16,230 bases of DNA from Symbiodinium natans (Eukaryota; Sar; Dinophyceae; Suessiales; Symbiodiniaceae): assembly GCA_905221605.1 (NCBI GenBank), contig CAJNDS010001501.1:1-16230 (forward strand), written 5' to 3'. The translations under genes and the position numbers were made by a program. This document shows, one piece after another, positions 1 through 7,019 of this stretch (positions are counted from its first letter, which is position 1; the number at the start of each line of letters is the position of its first letter). The notes under the pieces are model-generated. The model ran no database searches and was not told the origin of the DNA. It saw only the letters and a list, made by a program, of their open reading frames with translations.

Positions 1-178
1 CTGAGAAATGCGCGGCTCGATTTGGCCAAATTTTGCCGGGCAGCCTCCGGGCAAAATTTGGCCAAATCGAGCCGCGCATTTCTCATGGCATACGAAGAGC
101 AGCCCGATTTGGCCAAATTTTGCCCGCAGGCTGCCCGTCAAAATTTGGCCAAATCGAGCCGCGATAGTTTAAATAATT
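1..178. repeat. Hairpin satellite, first block (2 hairpins)
   Basis: Two copies of a hairpin unit of about 58-60 bp core. Each arm contains TTTGGCCAAA, itself a palindrome, followed by TTTTGCC, and the arms close on a 12-base GC-rich loop. The first hairpin (3-84) is the strongest. The second (about 103-162) has a mismatch where the right arm reads GTCAAAA instead of GGCAAAA. A linker of about 30 bp (GCATTTCTCATGGCATACG and onward) separates them. After the second hairpin a different linker beginning GATAGTTTAAATAATTTCG runs directly into the AT-rich block. The window starts inside the array, so the left end is unknown. Reading frames through this block come from the repeat on both strands and are not taken as genes. 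Confidence 0.9.
3..84. repeat. Perfect inverted repeat, 35-bp arms, 12-base loop
   Basis: Bases 3-37 and 50-84 are exact reverse complements. The loop 38-49 reads GGGCAGCCTCCG. Each arm begins GAGAAATGCGCGGCTCGATT and ends in AATTTTGCC. Because each arm also holds the self-complementary TTTGGCCAAA, the sequence can fold at two scales. A closely matching copy lies at 1692-1773, with one visible mismatch (CCACATCG for CCAAATCG). Confidence 0.93.
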
Positions 179-1150
179 TCGTTCAATTAGTTCATTCATT
201 TCCAAATGGGGGGGATTCCCCAGCCCCCACCCCCCCCCTTTGGAAATAAATGAATTAATTGAATTAATTGAATTAATTGAATTAATTCAATTAATTCAAT
301 TAATTCAATTAATTCATTTATTTCCAAAGGGGGGTGGAATTAATTGAATTAATTGAATTAATTGAATTAATTGAATTGATTCAATTAATTCAAATAATTC
401 AAATAATTCAATTAATTCAATTAATTCAATTAATTCAATTAATTCAATTATTTCCAAATGGGGGGATTCCCCAGCCCCCACCCCTCCCCCCCCTTTGGAA
501 ATAAATGAATTAATTGAATTAATTGAATTAATTGAAATAATTGAATTAATTCAACTAATTCAATTAATTCCACCTCCCCTTTGGAAATAAATGAATTAAT
601 TGAATTAATTGAATTAATTGAATTAATTGAATTAATTGAATTTCAATTAATTCAATTAATTCATTTATTTCCAAAGGGGGGGTGGGGGCTGGGGAATCCC
701 CCCCATTTGGAAATAAATGAATTAATTGAATTAATTGAATTAATTGAAATAATTGAATTAATTCAATTAATTCAATTAATTCCACCTCCCCTTTGGAAAT
801 AAATGAATTAATTGAATTAATTGAATTAGTTGAATTATTTCGATTAATTCAATTAATTCAATTAATTCATTTATTTCCAAATGGGGGGGATTCCCCAGCC
901 CCCACCCCTCCCCCCCTTTGGAAATAAATGAATTAATTGAATTAATTGAATTAATTGAATTAATTAAATTAATTCAATTAATTCAATTAATTCAATTAAT
1001 TCAATTAAATCATTTATTTCCAAAGGGGGGGTGGAATTAATTGAATTAATTTAATTAATTGAATTAATTCAATTAATTCAATTAATTCAATTAATTCAAT
1101 TAATTCATTTATTTCCAAATGGGGGGGATTCCCCAGACCCCACCCCCCCA
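179..1150. repeat. AT-rich palindromic block of GAATTAATT repeats with G/C cassettes
   Basis: This is built from the 9-base motif GAATTAATT and its reverse complement AATTAATTC. After each G/C cassette the sequence runs in the G phase (TGAATTAAT). It then switches to the C phase (ATTCAATTA) before the next cassette, so most intervals between cassettes are themselves palindromes centred on the switch. Single-base variants (GAAATAATT, CAAATAATT, CAACTAATT) mark older copies. There is no gene: the 73-residue frames reading ELIELIELI or QLIQLI are direct translations of the 9-base repeat, which stays in frame because 9 is a multiple of 3. Confidence 0.92.
239..328. repeat. Perfect 90-bp palindrome with no spacer
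   Basis: Bases 239-283 and 284-328 are exact reverse complements with no loop, giving two 45-bp arms. The outer ends read TTTGGAAATAAATG and CATTTATTTCCAAA, and the inner part is GAATTAATT meeting AATTAATTC at the centre. Related but imperfect palindromes occupy other inter-cassette intervals, for example about 580-676 and 917-1025, where arm lengths or single bases differ. A spacerless palindrome of this size is expected to extrude as a cruciform and to be hard to clone and assemble. Confidence 0.92.
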
Positions 1151-1868
1151 GCTCGATTTGGCCAAATTTTGCCCGGAGGCTGCCCGGCAAAATTTGGCCA
1201 AATCGAGCCGCGCCTTTCTGGAGGCCCGAAATTATTTAAACTATCGCGGCTCGATTTGGCCAAATTTGCCGGGCAGCCTCCGGGCAAAATTTGGCCAAAT
1301 CGAGCCACGCATTTCTCATCGCATACGAAGGGCAGCCCGATTTGGCCAAATTTTGCCCGGAAGCTGCCCGGCAAAATTTGGCCAAATCGAGCCGCGATAG
1401 TTTAAAAATTTCGGGCCTTCAGAAAGGCGCGGCTCGATTTGGCCAAATTTTGCCCGGAGGCTGCCCGGCAAAATTTGGCCAAATCGAGCCGCGCATTTCT
1501 CATCGCGTTCGACGAGCAGCCCGATTTGGCCAAATTTTGCCCGCAGACTGCCCGGCAAAATCTGGCCAAATCGAGCCGCGCCTTTCTGGAGGCCCGAAAT
1601 TATTTAAACTATCGCGGCTCGGTTTGGCCAAATTTTGCCGGGAAGTCTGCGGGCAAAATTTGGCCAAATCGGGCTGCTCGTCGTACGCGCTGAGAAATGC
1701 GCGGCTCGATTTGGCCAAATTTTGCCGGGCAGCCTCCGGGCAAAATTTGGCCACATCGAGCCGCGCATTTCTCATGGCATACGAAGAGCAGCCCGATTTG
1801 GCCAAATTTTGCCCGCAGGCTGCCCGGCAAAATTTGGCCAAATCGAGCCGCGATAGTTTAAATAATGT
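1151..1868. repeat. Hairpin satellite, second block (8 hairpins)
   Basis: Eight hairpin cores lie at about 1151-1208, 1249-1305, 1336-1393, 1431-1488, 1519-1577, 1616-1675, 1704-1762 and 1792-1849, spaced about 88-97 bp. The first has exact 23-bp arms (1151-1173 and 1186-1208). Two linker types separate the cores. Linker a contains CATTTCTCATGGCATACG. Linker b contains GATAGTTTAAATAATTTCG or its complement CGAAATTATTTAAACTATC. The order is b-reverse, a, b, a, b-reverse, a-reverse, a, b. The 12-base loop is asymmetric and also occurs in both orientations (GGGCAGCCTCCG versus CGGAGGCTGCCC). The long frames across the block, up to 215 residues, simply translate the repeat and appear on both strands, so no gene is called. 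Confidence 0.92.
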
Positions 1869-2254
1869 CGTTCAATTAGTTCATTTATTTCCAAATGGGG
1901 GGGATTCCCCAGCCCCCACCCCCCCCCTTTGGAAATAAATGAATTAATTGAATTAATTGAATTAATTGAATGAATTCAATTAATTCAATTAATTGAGTTA
2001 ATTGAATTAATTGAATTAATTCATTTATTTCCAAAGGGGGGGGGGTGGGGGCTGGGGAATCCCCCCCATTTGGAAATAAATGAATTACTTGAATTAATTG
2101 AAATAATTGAATTAATTCAATTAATTAAATTAATTCCACCTCCCCTTTGGAAATAAATCAATTAATTGAATTAATTGAATTAATTCAATTATTTCAACTA
2201 ATTCAAGTAATTCATTTATTTCCAGATGGGGGGTGGGGGCTGGGGCATCCTCCT
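1869..2254. repeat. AT-rich palindromic block, second copy
   Basis: The same GAATTAATT architecture as the first AT block, entered by the same truncated linker. It contains a plus-orientation cassette at 1888-1938, a minus-orientation cassette at 2028-2079 and a short form at about 2133-2158. It is more decayed than the first block (GAATGAATT, GAATTACTT, GAGTTAATT, TCAAGTAATT variants). The last cassette, from about 2218, starts TTTCCAGATG, then carries GGGGGGTGGGGGCTGGGG and is cut by the start of the 31-bp satellite. Confidence 0.88.
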
Positions 2255-2613
2255 CCCCCCAATACTAAACCACGAGCCCGGGCCTCCCCCCAATACTAAA
2301 TCACGAGCCCGGGCCTCCCCCCAATACTAAATTACGAGCCCGGGCCTTCCCGCAATACTAAATCACGAGCCCGGGCCTCCCCCCAATACTAAATCACGAG
2401 CCCGGGCTAAATCACGAGCCCGGGCCTCCAAATTACGAGGCCGGGCCTCCCCCCAATACTAAATCACGAGCCCGGGCCTCCCCCCAATACTAAATCACGA
2501 GCCCGGGCCTCCCGCAATACTAAATCACGAGCCGGGCCTCCCCCCAATACTAATTTACGAGCCCGGGCCTCCTCCCAATACTAAATCACGAGCCCTCCTC
2601 CCCCCAATACTAG
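2255..2613. repeat. 31-bp tandem satellite, about 12 copies
   Basis: The unit has three parts: a run of six C, then AATACTAAATCACGAG, then CCCGGGCCT. The GCCCGGGC core is a palindrome. Most copies are exactly 31 bp, with small changes (AAACCACGAG, AAATTACGAG, CCCGCAATACT). Two copies around 2405-2440 are shortened: one lacks the C-run and AATA, the next keeps only CCAAATTACGAGGCCGGGCCT in shorter pieces. The left end joins the C-run of a truncated G/C cassette. The right end breaks off at AATACTAG into the 55-bp satellite. No coding sequence is seen. Confidence 0.93.
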
Positions 2614-4648
2614 GGCACAGTTTTTGCTCCAAAAAGTGACATCGCAAGCCCTGGTCCCTAAGATTTTGAGCTCATTTCTTGCCCCAAAGAGTAACATCGC
2701 AAGCCCTGGTCCCTAAGATTTTGGGCTCATTTCTTGCCCCAAAGAGTAACATCGCAAGCCCTGGTCCCTATTATTTGGGGCCCAGTTTTTGCTCCAAAGA
2801 GTCAAATCGCAAGCCCTGGTCCCTAAGATTTTGGACTCAGTTTTTTGCTCCAAAGCAAGCCCTGGTCCTTAAGATTTTGGGCTCATTTCTTGCTCCGAAG
2901 AGTCAAATCGCAAGCCCTGGTCCCGAAGATTTCGGGTTCAATTTTTGCTCCACAGAGTCAAACCGCAAGCCCTGGTCCCTAAGATTTGGGGCACAGTTTT
3001 TGCTCCAAAGGGTCAAATCGCAAGCCCTGCTCCCTAAGATTTTGGGCTCATTTCTTGCCCAAAAGAGTGACATCGCAAGCCCTGGTCCCTAAGATCTTGG
3101 GCCCAGTTGCTCCAAAGAGTCAAATCGCAAGCCCTGGTCCCTAAGATTTTGGGCCCAGTTTTTGCTCCAAAGGGTCAAATCGCAAGCCCTGGTCCCTAAG
3201 ATTTTGGGTTCAATCTTTGCTCCAAAGAGTAACATCGCAAGCCCTGGTCCCTAAGATTTGGGGCCCAGTTTTTGCTCCGAAGAGTCAAATCGCAAGCCCT
3301 GGTCCCTAAGATTTTGGGTTCAATTTTTGCTCCAAAGAGTGACATCGCAAGCTCTGGTCCCTAAGATTGGGGGCCCAGTTTTTGCTCCAAAGAGTGACAT
3401 CGCAAGTCCTGGTCCCTAAGATTTTGGGTTCAATTTTTGCTCCAAAGAGTGACATCGCAAGCCCTGGTCCCTAAGATTTGGGGCCCAGTTTTTGCTCCAA
3501 AGAGTAACATCGCAAGCCCTGGTCCCTAAGATTTTGGGCCCAGTTTTTGCTCCAAACAGTCAAATCGCAAGCCCTGGTCCCTAAGATTTGGGGCCCAGTT
3601 TTTGCTCCAAAGAGTGACATCGCAAGTCCTGGTCCCTAAGATTTTGGGTTCAATTTTTGCTCCAAAGAGTGACATCGCAAGCCCTGGTCCTTAAGATTTT
3701 GGGTTCGCTTTTTGCTCCAAAGAGTGACATCGCAAGCCCTGGTCCCTAAGATTTGGGGCCCAGTTTTTGCTCCAAAGAGTCAAATCGCAAGCCCTGGTCC
3801 CTAAGATTTTGGGTTCATTTTTTGCTCCAAAGAGTGACATCGCAAGCCCTGGCCCCTAAGATTTGGGGCCCAGTTTTTGCTCCAAAGAGTCAAATCGCAA
3901 GCCCTGGTCCCTAAGATTTTGGGTTCATTTTTTGCTCCAAAGAGTGACATCGCAAGCCCTTGTCCCTAAGATTTTGGGCCCAGTTTTTGGTTCAAAGAGT
4001 CAAATCGCAAGCCCTGGTCCCTAAGATTTTGGGTTCAATTTTTGCTCCAAAGAGTCAAACCGCAAGCCCTGGTCCCTAAGATTTGGGGCCCAGTTTTTGC
4101 TCCAAAGAGTCAAATCGCAAACCCTGCTCCCTAAGATTTTGGGCACAGTTTTTGCTCCAAAGAGTCAAATCGCAAGCCCTGGTCCCTAAGACTTTGGGTT
4201 CAATTTTGCTCCAAAGAGTGACATCGCAAGCCCTGGTCCCTAAGATTTGGGGCCCAGTTTTTGCGCCAAAGAGTAAAATCGCAAGCCCTGGTCCCTTAGA
4301 TTTTTGGGTCGATTTTTGCTCCAAAGAGTCAAATCGCAAGCCCTGGTCCCTAAGTTGTCGGGGTCGATTTGTGCTCCACAGAGTCAAATCGCAAGCCCTG
4401 GTCCCTAAGATTTCGGGGTCGATTTGTGCTCCACGGAGTCAAATTGCAAGCCCTGGTCCCTAAGATTTTGGGCCCAGTATTTGCTCCAAAAGGTGAAATC
4501 GCAAGCCCCGGTCTTTAAGATTTTGGGCTCATTTCTTGCTCCAAAGAGTAACATCGCAAGCCCTGGTCCCTAAGATTTTGGAATCGATTTTTGCTCCAAA
4601 GAGTCAGATCGCAAGCCCTGGTCCTAAAATGTTGGGCTCAATTTTTGC
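2614..4648. repeat. 55-bp tandem satellite, about 37 copies
   Basis: The unit reads TTTTTGCTCCAAAGAGTC, AAATCGCAAGCCCTGG, TCCCTAAGATTTTGGG and then CCCAG or TTCAA. About 37 copies can be counted by the core GCAAGCCCTGGTCC. Interior copies are very similar. Copies at both ends are more divergent: CTCATTTCTTGCCCC on the left; GGGTCGATTTGTGCTCCAC on the right. One copy near 2850 has lost about 10 bases. Because 55 is not a multiple of 3, frames must cycle through three phases; the frames at 2679-3092 and 4083-4463 (+) and 4076-4387 (-) are satellite translations (repeated IASPGP), not proteins. Confidence 0.95.
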
Positions 4649-5450
4649 TTTTCCCTTCTCTTCTGCTTCCTTTTAACTGATAAAACACAAGAAAGGAACT
4701 CATATGATAAAGCAGTGGAAAGGTAAGCAGAGGGTGACTCCTTGCGCGTGAGCCTTTCCATAATACTCCATCATATTCATCCTCTCGGCCTATCTCTTCT
4801 GTTCCTTTCCTTACTCTTCTCCTTCTCATAGTTCTTCCTTTTTGTTTTTCTCATTTCGAAAAGAAAGAGGGAAGGGAGAAACAAGGGAGAGAGAATAGAT
4901 AAAGAAGAGTGCCATCTTCTCTGCGCCTTGTTTTGTCTCTCCCTCTTCTCTATTCATCTGTCTTCTATTCTCTTCCTTGCTCTTCCCATTAAATATGCAA
5001 TCCTTGGTATCTCTCCTCTCTCCTTCTCTCTTCCTCCAACAGATGTGCTTTTGGATCGTTTTCTGCATCTTCAAGCGAGAAAAAAGGACACAGACTGCGA
5101 TTAAAAGGGACGCCCATGTTGGATTGGCAGCAAGCCCAGCTGATGCTCATGATTCTCTCTCTTTCCCTACACATGGGCGATGGAACGGGTGTCCTTTTCA
5201 ATCGTTTTCTGCATCTTCAAGAGAAACAGGGACACCCCACAAGAAGGAAAAGCAACATAAGAGATAGGGAGGGAAATTGACCCTTTCCTCTCTTCTTATC
5301 TGCTATTTTTCTTATTCGCTTCAAAAAGCAACATAAGGGAAAGGGGATTTCCTGAAGAGGAGAGAGGGAACCTATCTGTGAAAAGCAAGAATGGTTTTTT
5401 CTAGTTCGAAAGGGAGAGACAAGGGAGAGATGATATGTACAGCTTTGCGC
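4649..5450. repeat. Pyrimidine-rich module, copy A
   Basis: A nearly identical sequence recurs at about 7057-7660 (copy B). Landmarks are TTAACTGATAAAACACAAG near 4674, GAAAGGTAAGCAGAGGGTG near 4718, a purine-rich tract near 4858-4910, TGCGCCTTGTTTTGTCTC near 4921, CCATTAAATATGCAATCC near 4987 and CTCTTCCTCCAACAGATG near 5028. Inside it, ATCGTTTTCTGCATCTTCAA is repeated at about 5055 and 5201. The left end is cut abruptly by the 55-bp satellite. After about 5290 the match to copy B ends, and a weaker echo of the purine tract and the GCGCCTT box appears at 5405-5455. The frames here are low-complexity shadows. One starting after AACAGATG is shared with copy B but is frameshifted between copies. 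Confidence 0.88.
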
Positions 5451-5640
5451 CTTATTTTGGGAGCGAGGATTTTTTTTTGTCAATTTTTCTGGTATTTTTT
5501 GTGAATTTTCTTGCTTTTTCTTGCTTTTCTTGTGGTTTTCAGAACATGCCCTCCTGGTTCTGCCTGTCGTCCTCCTCTGGTGGGAATTCTTTTCTGTGTA
5601 TTTTTCTGGTTTTTTTGGTGAATTTTGCTGGTTTTCAGCT
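5451..5640. repeat. T-rich segment with an imperfect internal duplication
   Basis: Two imperfect copies of a T-rich stretch: TTTTTCTGGTATTTTTTGTG with GAATTTTCTTGC at about 5477-5515, and TTTTTCTGGTTTTTTTGGTG with AATTTTGCTGG at about 5599-5635. Both end in GTGGTTTTCAG or GCTGGTTTTCAG, which resemble 3' splice sites. The intervening 60 bp (CATGCCCTCCTGGTTCTGCC and onward) is not repeated. The 155-residue minus-strand frame through this region is lysine-rich low complexity and is not supported as a gene. Confidence 0.6.
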
Positions 5641-5997
5641 TCCGATGGCCTCTCAGCGGCACCGCGTGTCCGGAACAGGTCCAAATCTCAACGTGCTACA
5701 ACAACACATTACGTCTAACCCTTCGTCCTTTTGCAACTCGCGCTTGGAGCGTCGGGGCGGCCATCGTTGGCCCCGACAGGATTCAAAAGCTAGTTAACGT
5801 CCGGGGCTGGTTCAAGAGGAACCTCCGATGCTTCAATCTGAAACTTTGCTTCGGTTTAGGGCTTACTGCGCATGTAGGCCGCAAACATTCTATCAGGATT
5901 TGCGGCTTATGGTGGACGGTTCGGGTCTTATTAGGCTCTACGGTTTGCGGGGTCAAGGTTGCTCCTCGTATGATTGCCCCTTCAGCCCGGAACTACG
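5641..5997. other. Unique segment, no recognisable gene
   Basis: Balanced composition and no repeats visible, in contrast to both sides. A plus-strand frame at 5625-6017 (130 residues) spans it, starting in the T-rich repeat and ending in telomere-like sequence. It includes a basic, aromatic-rich stretch (GWFKRNLRCFNLKLCFGLGL) but no domain that I recognise, and an overlapping plus frame (5828-6010) is equally open. I treat it as unique DNA or a decayed gene fragment rather than a gene. No tRNA-like or rRNA-like structure was seen. Confidence 0.45.
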
Positions 5998-6022
5998 GCT
6001 TAGGGTTTAGGGTGTAGGGTGT
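5998..6022 (+). repeat. Short telomere-like tract (TTTAGGG, decayed)
   Basis: CTTAGGGTTTAGGGTGTAGG forms about three heptamers of the TTTAGGG type, one with a TG change. It marks the boundary between the unique segment and the following tandem duplication. Confidence 0.75.
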
Positions 6023-6037
6023 GTTGCGGGAAGCGGG

Positions 6038-6259
6038 GCAAACACGATTCTCGCATGATGGGTTTCCGAAAATGTGTGCATATGGCATATGCTTTGAGGC
6101 AAGCTTGCACGGCTTGAGAAAGCGGGGGGGTTGGGGGGGGGCGCAGCCCCCCCCATTTGCAAACACGATTCTCGCATGATGGGTTTCCGAAAATGTGACG
6201 ATTCTCGCATGGCAAAAGTGTGCATATGGCATATGCTTTGAGGCAAGCTTGCACGGCTT
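6038..6259. repeat. Tandem duplication of about 120 bp around a G/C-run hairpin
   Basis: The segment starting GCAAACACGATTCTCGCATG and ending TTTGAGGCAAGCTTGCACGG occurs at 6038-6115 and again at 6159-6259. The second copy carries an extra stretch of about 23 bp (ACGATTCTCGCATGG and onward) that repeats its own start. Both copies contain GCATATGGCATATGC, a 7-1-7 inverted repeat. Between them lies a G-run/C-run hairpin: seven G, TT, nine G, then CGCAGCC and a C-run, ending in ATTTG. This resembles the cassettes of the first 2 kb in style though not in exact sequence. Three minus-strand frames of 79-85 residues translate this duplication and are not genes. Confidence 0.85.
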
Positions 6260-6267
6260 AACAAACC

Positions 6268-6279
6268 GGGGGGGGGGGG
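6268..6279 (+). repeat. G homopolymer run
   Basis: Twelve consecutive G directly follow the second duplicated copy and precede the TTTC microsatellite. Run length in such tracts is unreliable in raw sequence. Confidence 0.8.
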
Positions 6280-6282
6280 TTA

Positions 6283-6424
6283 TTTCTTTCTTTCTTTCTT
6301 TCTCTCTTTCTTTCTGTCTTTCTTTCTCTCTTTCTTTCTTTCTTTCTCTCTTTCTTTCTTTCTTTCTCTCTTTCTTTCTTTCTTTCTTTCTGTCTTGCTT
6401 TCCTTATTTCTTTAGTTCTCTCTG

Positions 6425-6455
<31 letters not shown>

Positions 6456-6891
6456 CTCTGTCTTTCTTTATTTCTGTCTTGCTTTGCTTTCTTTCGGCCT
6501 TTCTTTCTTTAGTTCTTTCTTTCTTTCTGTCTTGCTTTCTCTCTTTCTTTCTTTCTTTATTTCTTTCTTTCTTTCTTTCTCTCTGTCTTTCTTTATTTCT
6601 GTCTTGCTTTGCTTTCTTTCGGCCTTTCTTTCTTTAGTTCTTTCTTTCTTTCTGTCTTGCTTTCCTTTCTTTCTTTCTTTCTTTTCTTTCTTCCTTTCTT
6701 TCTTTCTTTCTGTCTTGCTTTCCTTTCTTTCTTTCTTTCTTTCTTTCCTTCTTTCTTTCTTTCTTTTCTTTCTTCCTTTCTTTCTTTCTTTCTGTCTTGC
6801 TTTCCTTTCTTTCTTTCTTTCTTTCTGTCTTTCTTTCCTTCTTTCTTTCTTTCTTTTTTCTTTCTCTCTTTCTGTCTTTCTTTCTTTCTTG
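6283..6891. repeat. TTTC microsatellite, about 0.6 kb, with segmental duplications
   Basis: Mostly TTTC units with recurring interruptions CTGTCTTGC, TTAGTTC, TCTCTC and TCCTTTC. The interruption GTCTTGCTTTGCTTTCTTTC with its CGGCC box occurs at 6476 and 6601, so a block of about 125 bp was duplicated. A second block marked by CTTTTCTTTCTTCCTTTC recurs at 6681 and 6763, about 82 bp apart. Because the unit is 4 bases, all three frames are open, producing the LSFFLSFF and KERKKERK translations on both strands. These are not proteins. Confidence 0.96.
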
Positions 6892-6952
6892 CTAAAAAAC
6901 AGAAAAAAACACAAAAAAAAACCAGAAAAAACACAAAAAAAATACCCTACCC
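6892..6952. repeat. A-rich tract after the microsatellite
   Basis: Runs of 6-9 A separated by CAG, CAC and CCAG (CTAAAAAACAG, ACACAAAAAAAAACCAG), then TACCCTACCCCC. The switch from pure pyrimidine to A-rich on the same strand is sharp. It could be a decayed microsatellite or an old poly(A)-like tail; no retroposon body was recognised upstream. Confidence 0.6.
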
Positions 6953-7019
6953 CCTTATTTTGTGATTCCGTCTCCTTGCTTCCTGTCTCTTCTATTCCTT
7001 GCAGCACGCTTCGGGAAAC

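Larger units (their letters stand above)
1..1689. repeat. Higher-order repeat unit of about 1689 bp
   Basis: Bases 1 to about 245 align to 1690 to about 1933 at a constant offset of 1689 with only a few substitutions: G for T in the right arm of hairpin two, A for C in a hairpin arm, T for G in the AATAATTTCG linker, and TTCATTCATT versus TTCATTTATT. The match covers two hairpins, the truncated linker, the start of the AT block and the first G/C cassette. It then fades as the AT repeat numbers diverge. The full unit is therefore hairpin block plus AT block plus hairpin block. Only one full period is visible here. Confidence 0.75.
199..2079. repeat. Dispersed G/C cassettes in both orientations
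   Basis: A cassette of about 40-52 bp recurs between TTTCCAAA and TTTGGAAA borders. In the plus orientation it reads seven G, then ATTCCCCAGCCCCCAC and a C-run. Plus copies lie at 199-247, 450-503, 873-925, 1112-1150 (cut short) and 1888-1938. Minus copies, reading as G-run, TGGGGGCTGGGGAATC and a C-run, lie at 668-713 and 2028-2079. A shortened form, AAAGGGGGGTGGAATT or its complement, occurs at about 321-340, 570-590, 781-800, 1017-1038 and 2133-2158. GGGGAATCCCC is an internal hairpin, and the G-strand has enough G tracts to allow a G-quadruplex. The cassettes sit in the loops between AT palindrome arms. Confidence 0.88.

Noticed and set aside
1291-1938. 215-residue open frame across the hairpin array
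   Set aside because: It translates the hairpin repeat (AKFCPEAARQNLAKSSRAF), similar frames exist on both strands, and it ends in the G/C cassette. No domain is visible.
2679-4463. Several 96-137-residue frames with repeated IASPGP
   Set aside because: They are translations of the 55-bp satellite in cycling phases, open on both strands.
1-4648. CRISPR-like array
   Set aside because: Repeats are contiguous or separated by conserved linkers rather than unique spacers, and the DNA is eukaryotic in character.
4638-4829. 63-residue minus frame also present at 7046-7237
   Set aside because: Same cause: recent duplication of DNA. The copy at 4638 starts in satellite sequence, and there is no domain.
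4977-5267. Frame after CCAACAGATG shared by copy A and copy B (7356-7661)
   Set aside because: The first ~60 residues match only because the DNA is nearly identical. Two extra T in copy B shift the frame and the C-termini differ, so no coding constraint is visible.
5217-5684. 155-residue lysine-rich minus frame
   Set aside because: Low-complexity translation of T-rich DNA crossing a module boundary. No recognisable domain.
5800-5830. tRNA B-box-like GCTGGTTCAAGAGG
   Set aside because: The downstream bases do not complete a B-box stem, and no A-box or cloverleaf could be fitted around it.
6892-6952. Poly(A) tail of a retroposon
   Set aside because: A-rich runs are regularly interrupted and no retroposon body, promoter boxes or target-site duplication could be recognised upstream.
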